In this document: positions 58,611 to 64,000 of the stretch, piece after piece | Position numbering within the stretch: position 1 is the first letter of the stretch | Layout of the letters: every line of letters begins with the position of its first letter | Assembly: GCA_022828595.1 (NCBI GenBank) | Contig: JAKGHH010000007.1 | Location: forward strand, 38,192,356 to 38,256,355 | Length of the DNA stretch: 64,000 nt | Source: Nelumbo lutea | Taxonomy: Eukaryota > Streptophyta > Magnoliopsida > Proteales > Nelumbonaceae | Direction of reading: 5' to 3' | Made by a program: the position numbers and the translations under genes | Notes under the pieces: model-generated | The model's database searches: none | Seen by the model: the letters and a program-made list of their open reading frames with translations, nothing else | What the model was told of the DNA's origin: nothing

Positions 58611-60714
58611 GCCCTCTTTTTCTTTCCCCTAGTATCAATACTAGGAGTAGAAGTTCCATCAATATTAATAGCATCCATTTCAATGCTAACACTATCATGA
58701 TATAACTGAATATCGTCGACATTGAACATGTTGGGGAATTGGTTACGAGAGGAGCAGGCCATTTTTTTTAATTATAAAAATAAAAATTAATTTAATTGGA
58801 CTTACCTGGATTGGTGGTTCGGAATCCCAACTTGATTTCAATGATTGAAGCCTTTCAACTTCAAGAGTCCAAGCCTCCCAAATTTCTAATTGACTTCAGA
58901 TACTTGAGATGGTTGAGCAAGCCTTCTTCTTGTTGAATCTTCAATAAAGTTAAGAATTGGAGAATCAATCAATCAGAGTTCAAATCACTTCAGACTTCAG
59001 ATAATGTACGAGAAAAGATTTTAAGAGAATTGTTGAATTGGTATGATCAGAATGGTGGAGGATATGGATATTTATATGAATTAAAAATAATTCAATTGCC
59101 TAAAATACCCTAAAAACTAGCCATTTTTTAGTTGTTGGAAGGGGTATTTTGGTCATTGTAAAGTTATTTATCACTTTACCCAAAACGCCCCCATAAAATA
59201 GTTGGTATATAGCTATTGGATGCATTTGTGTCATTTTTCTCCCCCTCCCCTAACCAAAATACATAAATACTCTTTATAGTTGTTTATAGCTATTGGGGGG
59301 TATTTCTGTAAAATAAACCCAAAAAGCTAGAACTAGCCATTGGGAGGTATTTCTGTAAAAAAAAAAAAAAAAAAAAAAAAACCCAAAAATCTATAACTAG
59401 CCGCTGGGGGTTTTTGGGTGGGCCGAGTATGGGCCCACTGCCATACCAGTCCGTGGACTCCGAACCCCAGGCCTAGCACGACACATACCATCATGCCATG
59501 CTTGGCATGGCCCGCATGCCATTGTGCCATGATGCATCATGCAAATCCAAAGTCGGGCTGGGCCGCGGGCGGTATGGCCCAATTTACACCTCTATAACCG
59601 CCATTTTGCAATGGCACTTTGTAAATGCAAGAGTACATGCTACCTTGTTGTTGCAAAGGCAATATACCCTTTCTATCCTTCAGAATTTTGTTACATGGAA
59701 GACAATGATCTAAATAAAGGTAGAAAGATATTTTTGGAATTTTTGAAAAAAAAAAAGTATCGGTCACGTGATTTCACATGTGACAAAGTGTGATGCAAAG
59801 TTAATGGCAGGGGAGGTTTTAGGCAATTGCCAAAAAACTTAGGAGTACCCAAAGACAATATTTAAACAATAAGGGTAGAATTAGTCAATTAACTAAACTA
59901 TAAAAATAATTTAAGAAAGTTTCCCTTAATTAAATAAGTTAATACTTTTCACACTATTATTTAATGTTTATACAAATGCAGGGAAGTATTACCTTGTAGA
60001 TTCTAGATTTGCTAGCGTCGCTAGGTCTCTTACTCCCTATCACCAAAGTGATATCATTTGAGCAAGATTTAGCACCAAGTTGATAGAGTTAAGAAAAAGG
60101 AGGATTTATTCAACTTTATCCATTCTTCACCATGCAATGTCATCAATCAATGTTTTGGGGATGAAGGGAAAGTTTTCCACCTTAAAGAATATGCCACCTT
60201 ATGAATTGAAGTTTCAATTGTACATAGTGGCAGCCTACTTTATCACTTACTATTTCATCAAGAGTAAAGCACGATGTGATTCAGAATTAGAAAGATGGGA
60301 AGCTGATAACCTAATAGTTTGTTAAGATGAAACTAGTTCAAATGATGAAGCAAATGAACCAGGAAGCTCTACAGGTACCCTGAGAGATGTCTACCCTCAT
60401 AGAGAATATTACCAATGCCTTGTGGTAGGATTACTAATGTCGTCGTCAGCATTAATGTTCCACATGTTATATGTGTTTTAATGATATTACCTTTGGAACT
60501 TTTATCTTAATTATTTATTTATTTTGTTGAGAAAGTTTGAACACTTGTTAGTGAACAAAAGTTTGAACACTTATTGTAATGGCTATTATTATTAGCACTG
60601 AGATTACATGTGGACCTTCCAGGTTTAAGTATGCTTAAATTTCATGGAGAACTCCATTATGGTTCTATAATATATGTGCATATCTCATATACATGATGGT
60701 TTTCAAATTGTAAT

Positions 60715-61044
60715 ATGAAGCTTCCAAATGATTCAATTAAGACTCTTATTTATTATTGTGGAAGGGGGTCAAACCTACACATGGCAAGGATTGAATTAAA
60801 TTATGGCAGATGGTTTTTTCGTTGCCCACTGAGAACAGACCATAAAGAATCATTTGTATGGGTTGATCAATACTTAGGGCAGCCATCACCAATAAGAAAG
60901 AATAAGCAAACTATCATCTCATCTAATGGCATCAATGGCCATGAAGCCACAAAGAACCTAGTTGAATTGGTTTGTTGTGTGTGTAATGTACTTTATTTCA
61001 TATTTTGGATACTACTTGGAGTTATCCTCTTCATCTTCAAGTAA
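60715..61044 (+). CDS. GRF-type zinc-finger-like small protein with C-terminal membrane helix
   Basis: This is a 109-residue ORF. Residues about 13-48 fit the plant GRF zinc finger pattern: YYCGRGSNLHMARIELNYGR then WFFRCPLRTDHKESFVWVDQ. The first ligand position of the C-x-C pair is tyrosine and the last ligand position is histidine, so metal binding may be altered or lost. A hydrophobic helix closes the protein (residues about 84-107, VCNVLYFIFWILLGVILFIF). Plant proteins combining a GRF finger with a C-terminal membrane anchor are common and uncharacterised. It lies 390 bases after the Harbinger transposase on the same strand, so it may be an accessory ORF of that transposon or a captured host fragment. 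Expression is unknown. Confidence 0.5.
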   Translation: MKLPNDSIKTLIYYCGRGSNLHMARIELNYGRWFFRCPLRTDHKESFVWVDQYLGQPSPIRKNKQTIISSNGINGHEATKNLVELVCCVCNVLYFIFWILLGVILFIFK

Positions 61045-61944
61045 CCCAAATAGATAATTACTTGACACATGCAATCAACTAAAATAGCAACAACAGTAAT
61101 GGTCTACCATGGATTAGGTTTTTCTTTTTTTGGTCATTAGTCGTATACTTGTTAGTTTTTACTTCCAAACCACTTATGAAATATGCTGGTTAAGTAATCA
61201 GAACTATATGATAACTTGAGCCAAGGTGCAAAATGGTTTATATGTAATTAGCAAAATTATTTCTTATTTTGTGTAAATTATTTGATTGTTATGCTTTTCT
61301 TTTCATTTTTCTTCATGTTTTAGAATCCTTACAAATTTTAAATTTTTAGTGTTTCTAATTTTATATTCCTTAAATTATTAAACTGATTATTTATTTGAAA
61401 TTTTATATATTTTAATTTAAATTATTAAAACATATTCAAATTTTTATTGATTTTTTAAATCCCTTTTTGACAATATGTTACTATATTTTGTTTTTAGAAA
61501 CATTTTTATTTTTTTTTAATTTTCAATAAATTTGTATGTGTATATATATATATATATATTTAAATCTAGATTTTCCTAAAAAATCTAGGGTTTTAATCAT
61601 TATTTCAATGTATAATAGCTTTTTAATAATATTTGTAATAAAATACATGTATTTTATTGAATAATATTGAAAGGATTTCAATATTTTTGGGATGTCCTAA
61701 ATCTATGGTTGTTGGATTAGAATAATGTTTATGCATCGTATGCACATGCATTGCATGGAACAATGTCAACAAAAAAACGATAAAGAGAAATGCCATGCAC
61801 TTCAAATGCATTTTTAAGTAGGAGTCAATGCCACATTAGAAATCCATTTTCTAGGAAAACATCTGTTTGTTTGGTACTTTGATTAGTCATTTTTCCAAAA
61901 ATCGCCTTCTCATACCATGCTTGGAAATTGAGAAATGTGTGGTT
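61045..61944. other. AT-rich intergenic DNA
   Basis: No gene recognised. A (TA)n run lies at about 61538-61560. Confidence 0.5.
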
Positions 61945-62138
61945 TGAGAAAACTACCCCTACTGTTTAGCTAATTGACTAAACTCTACCGCTTATTGTTT
62001 AAACTATCCGGGACAACTGACATTATTCAAATTTTTAAAATAAAACTCATTTGATGAAAATTTTCAAATCGATGAAACCGCTCATACTCCCCACTTTGAT
62101 CGGGATTGACACAATGTTGGGTCGCACAGGTTCGTCAC

Positions 62139-62277
62139 CCGTGGGGAGGGAAGAACACGAAGATGGATCAACAAAAGACTTAAAGATGTGGAGTCCTTGT
62201 TCGAACCGAACAAGTTCGTCACCGATCAAGTCATCCATTCGTCACTGACGGGGAGGGAAGAACACGAAGATGGTTCA
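62139..62277. repeat. Direct repeat pair, ~109 bp apart
   Basis: GGGGAGGGAAGAACACGAAG followed by ATGG occurs at about 62139 and 62248. GTTCGTCACC also occurs twice. The pair lies inside the second MULE copy. Confidence 0.8.
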
Positions 62278-62579
62278 GCATCCCAAACTTCAACACTTCA
62301 ACATCCTTCTCCTTTTTTATATTCTTTTTTTTGTCTTTTGAATCCTACTCATACTGACATTGTCTAAATTATTCCAGTCATCCGTTCAAAATACAGTTAG
62401 AAAGAGAGAAATGAATCAATGAATTCACAGGATATTTTCTGCAAAAGAAATGGTGAAGCTTATTTATAGGAGATGCGAGTTCGATTTCTCGGATATGGAA
62501 ACGTCTAAAGCTTCCCCCTGTTTACTCATTGTTCTCAGGCCGAAATTGTATCAAGTAAGCCCGTCCAGTAACATTTGAG

Positions 62580-63290
62580 GAAGAGGAGCTATATGGAACG
62601 GGCAGTGAAGATCCCCTTTGATCTCCACGGCCAATCTAACTCCACTGTTTGTTATTCATCATGTTCTGCAACCCCTCATTCCTGTTTTTGCAACCCCGAC
62701 AACTCCATAGGGAAAGTCTAATCGATGAACCTCCATCTGTTAATTCCTGCATCTTCAGCCCTCCACCCTCCCATGGTGGGTTAAACCATGTTTTAACATC
62801 GCTGAGATGTTACAGATGTTACAGCATGAACTCGCAAAACCTCTCATACGGAAGTAGTTGCATTTGCTGCAGATGGAGACGAAGCAGCGATGCAGCTGCA
62901 TCTGCTCGCAGAGAGGGAGCAACTGCATCTGTCTCCATCTCTGTCTCCTGGTTGGAATTTTGGGACTTGCCTCCGAAATCTTCCTCTTCCCGGAACCCTC
63001 TCATTCATCTCCACTCTACATCCATTGCTTTCCTCCACTTATTTCTGTCTACACTCTTAGACCCGATGTCTCCGATCGATCACTCCCATACTGGTTCCTT
63101 CTACGACACGGATCGAGGGTTAAGGGCCTCTAGTGAGACAAGAGAACCCCCCTAACACATTTCAGATGGCAAAGCACTTGCCCTGAGAGGCGATGGTATT
63201 TGGCTTGGTGACCGGAGGAAGGTGTGCATCGATGAACCCCTTCCGCTGGAGGTGAGTTACATAGAAGGCAATCATCCAATAGAGGTAAAA
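62580..63290. other. Unrecognised cargo of the second MULE copy
   Basis: GC-richer interior with the longest ORF of 168 codons (62649-63155, + strand). I recognise no domain in it and overlapping ORFs exist in other frames, so coding is not supported. CAGATGGAGAC near 62869 and GTCTCCATCT near 62931 can pair as a short stem. Confidence 0.35.
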
Positions 63291-63378
63291 CGTTAGTTTT
63301 GGAATTTCAAAAAATATCGGTCATGAGTGTGATGGAAAATTAACGATATTATGAGACATAAACAGTAAAAATAGAGTT

Positions 63379-63570
63379 AGGCCCTGTTTGATGATTAAGT
63401 ATTTGTTTATTTAAGAAGTATTTCCAAGAAGTACTTATTTTAATAATCACTTAAGGCTGTTTGGTAATCCATTTTTCAAATCACTTATTATGTTTTTTAA
63501 ACACTTATTGAGGTAGGAATGTTTGGTAAGCTACTTTTCCCATAAGTGCTTATATTGACACAAATGACAA
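63379..63570. mobile_element. GGCCCTGTTTG-type MITE end
   Basis: AGGCCCTGTTTGATGATTAA begins abruptly after the MULE end and continues with CTTAAGGCTGTTTGGTAATC and repeated AAGTACTTAT / ATAAGTGCTTAT. This is typical of plant hAT MITE ends. The opposite end was not defined. Confidence 0.4.
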
Positions 63571-63677
63571 TTTTAACCCTCACTTCACTCGTATATATAT
63601 ATTTACAATGATTTTCACATGTTATATATATACATTTCAACTGTTGCCCACGTGGAACTGCCATGTGGATCCAATAA

Positions 63678-63678
63678 A

Positions 63679-63761
<83 letters not shown>
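63678..63761. repeat. (TAA)n microsatellite
   Basis: About 27 AAT/ATA triplets with one or two interruptions at the left edge. The poly-tyrosine or poly-isoleucine ORFs crossing it are artefacts. Confidence 0.97.
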
Positions 63762-63762
<1 letters not shown>

Positions 63763-63770
63763 TTATCATA

Positions 63771-63941
63771 TTAGGGGAAGACGACAAAGAACAATTCTCC
63801 AAGCTGACGCAAGACACTGACAAGTCCAGCCATGGTGACGCCTTCAAGTAGTGCTTTGGAATCATCTTTATCGGCAACTTTGTACAGCTCCGGATCAACG
63901 ATGTTGTTCTTATTTCTTATCTGGTACCTTGTAATGGGCAT
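63771..63941 (-). pseudogene. SCAR/WAVE N-terminal exon fragment
   Basis: The minus-strand frame opens [20 protein letters not shown], continues [20 protein letters not shown] and [16 protein letters not shown], then stops at 63771. This closely follows the first exon of plant SCAR proteins (MPLxRYxxRNEY, DPELY, ADKDDPEALLEGVxMAGLVG, LRQLGDLAEFAAEIF), subunits of the WAVE complex that activates ARP2/3 actin nucleation. After LRQLGEL the family's AEFAAE is replaced by FFVV and then a stop next to the TAA microsatellite. It is either a truncated or captured copy, or the 5' exon of a real gene whose splice donor I cannot see. Nothing downstream to the left continues the domain in this window. 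Confidence 0.65.
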
Positions 63942-64000
63942 TTCGTCCAAGTATCACAAACTAACAATGCGATGAATCCTTATTGAAACTAGCGGAAATG

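Larger units (their letters stand above)
55979..59594 (-). mobile_element. hAT transposon, 3,616 bp, complete ends
   Basis: It has perfect 14-bp terminal inverted repeats TAGAGGTGTAAATT...AATTTACACCTCTA and a perfect 8-bp target duplication TAACCGCC (55971-55978 and 59595-59602). GC-rich subterminal regions carry many GGCC/CATGCC motifs on both sides. A decayed transposase lies inside on the minus strand. It sits inside the MULE. Confidence 0.95.
55000..59925. mobile_element. MULE-type element with long inverted repeats (interrupted)
   Basis: The left end (55000 onward: GAGCAAATTTCTTAAATTAC, then TTTAGTTAATTGACTAA) pairs with the right end reversed (GGGAAACTTTCTTAAATTAT, then TTTAGTTAATTGACTAA). 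The repeats run ~130 bases and continue through CAATTGACAAAATCCTCC. Flanks TTAATTTAA (54991-54999) and TTAATTAAA (59926-59934) match 8 of 9, as expected for a Mutator-like element. Without the hAT insert it is ~1.3 kb. It has no transposase, so it is non-autonomous. Confidence 0.85.
54160..60324 (+). pseudogene. PIF/Harbinger transposase, two exons, decayed
   Basis: Exon 1 runs to about 54965. It decays through LESSDSSKCVV, RGHDYV and HPHQCYNSFRMEC, reaching INGKRERLPYF, then VSASVPTKDQVSYKGRKKIC, LNVLVACSFDMQFTFAFIRW and SPDSRLLLEAIANPD (to 54932). Exon 2 starts at 59982 after a TGCAG acceptor: KYYLVDSRFASVA, LTPYH, then STLKNMPPYELKFQ and a C-terminus to 60324. The DDE aspartates in SPDSR and YYLVDS are present. 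The glutamate region (normally VIERTFG) has become SSINVLG, and the first-aspartate box has stops, so it is dead. The intron (donor G|GTTTAA at 54966) carries a MULE, itself carrying a hAT transposon, and has thereby grown to about 5 kb. No terminal inverted repeats of the Harbinger element were identified. Confidence 0.85.
61945..63378. mobile_element. Second copy of the MULE family, with different cargo
   Basis: The left end (TTTAGCTAATTGACTAAACT followed by CTACCGCTTATTGTTTAAAC) matches the left end of the element at 55000. The right end (TTTTGGAATTTCAAAAAATA followed by TCGGTCA) matches the sequence at 59720-59770, and its reversed AACTCTATTTTTACTGTTTA mirrors the left end. The last ~30 bases of the right repeat are missing where another repeat begins at about 63379. 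The interior (62040-63290) is unrelated to that of the first copy. Confidence 0.7.

Noticed and set aside
62649..63155. 168-codon ORF as a host gene
   Set aside because: No recognisable domain, competing ORFs in two other frames, and it lies inside a MULE copy.
63497..63898. 133-codon minus-strand ORF with a poly-tyrosine run
   Set aside because: The tyrosines translate the TAA microsatellite. The part that resembles a real protein is in another frame (SCAR fragment).

Overview
The window is nuclear DNA of a seed plant, most likely a non-grass angiosperm. The signs are an intron-split cellulose synthase-like D gene, AT-rich intergenic DNA, and dense layers of plant transposons: Copia, Tat/Ogre-type Gypsy, a SINE, hAT, MULE and PIF/Harbinger elements, MITEs and Helitron-like ends. 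I cannot name the species. Only one host gene looks complete: a four-exon CSLD gene on the + strand at 29507-37283 (1,077 codons). It best resembles the CSLD1 (pollen/tip-growth) clade. A broken SCAR/WAVE N-terminal exon lies at the right edge on the minus strand.

Left part (1-29 kb) is nested retrotransposons. At 975-4867 is a minus-strand Copia remnant with its 5' LTR, PBS, gag and the integrase half of pol. A 37-bp minisatellite follows. From 6234 runs a SIRE-like Copia LTR, carrying a 231-bp hAT MITE (7223-7453), that is split by a ~16-kb Tat/Ogre-like element (7899-23852). This big element has 2.6-2.9 kb LTRs, a decayed gag, no pol, a 44-bp minisatellite before its polypurine tract, and an intronless decayed copy of a SAPS-domain (PP6 phosphatase regulatory subunit) gene between its LTRs. 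Its 5' LTR alone carries a 322-bp solo LTR. The rest of the SIRE LTR reappears at 23853. Next to it is a smaller, 5'-truncated Tat-type element (24241-27444) with an antisense ORF fragment and 113-bp repeats.

Centre (29-37.3 kb) is the CSLD1-like gene. All catalytic motifs (DD, DCD, TED, QVLRW) are present, and the N-terminal RING-like cysteine cluster is absent. The start-codon region is tandemly duplicated, which creates an upstream ORF that repeats the first eight residues. Introns 2 and 3 are loaded with MITEs. Intron 3 holds two clean hAT MITEs inside a third, and intron 1 holds a Helitron-like terminus.

Right part (37.3-64 kb) begins with a Copia RT/RNase H remnant with a 3' LTR start (38.3-40.6 kb). 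A Tat-type antisense ORF with its own TATA box follows (44.6-45.9 kb), then a very AT-rich block, then a SIRE-type gag fragment interrupted by a tRNA-derived SINE (48.9-50.5 kb). A PIF/Harbinger transposon comes next: a Myb/SANT-like ORF1 at 51.4-52.2 kb and a transposase split at 54.2-60.3 kb. The transposase intron holds a 1.3-kb MULE with long inverted repeats, and the MULE in turn holds a 3.6-kb hAT transposon with perfect TIRs and a perfect 8-bp target duplication. A small GRF-zinc-finger-like ORF with a C-terminal membrane helix follows. A second copy of the same MULE family, with different internal cargo, lies at 61.9-63.4 kb. No CRISPR, rRNA or ordinary tRNA gene was seen.
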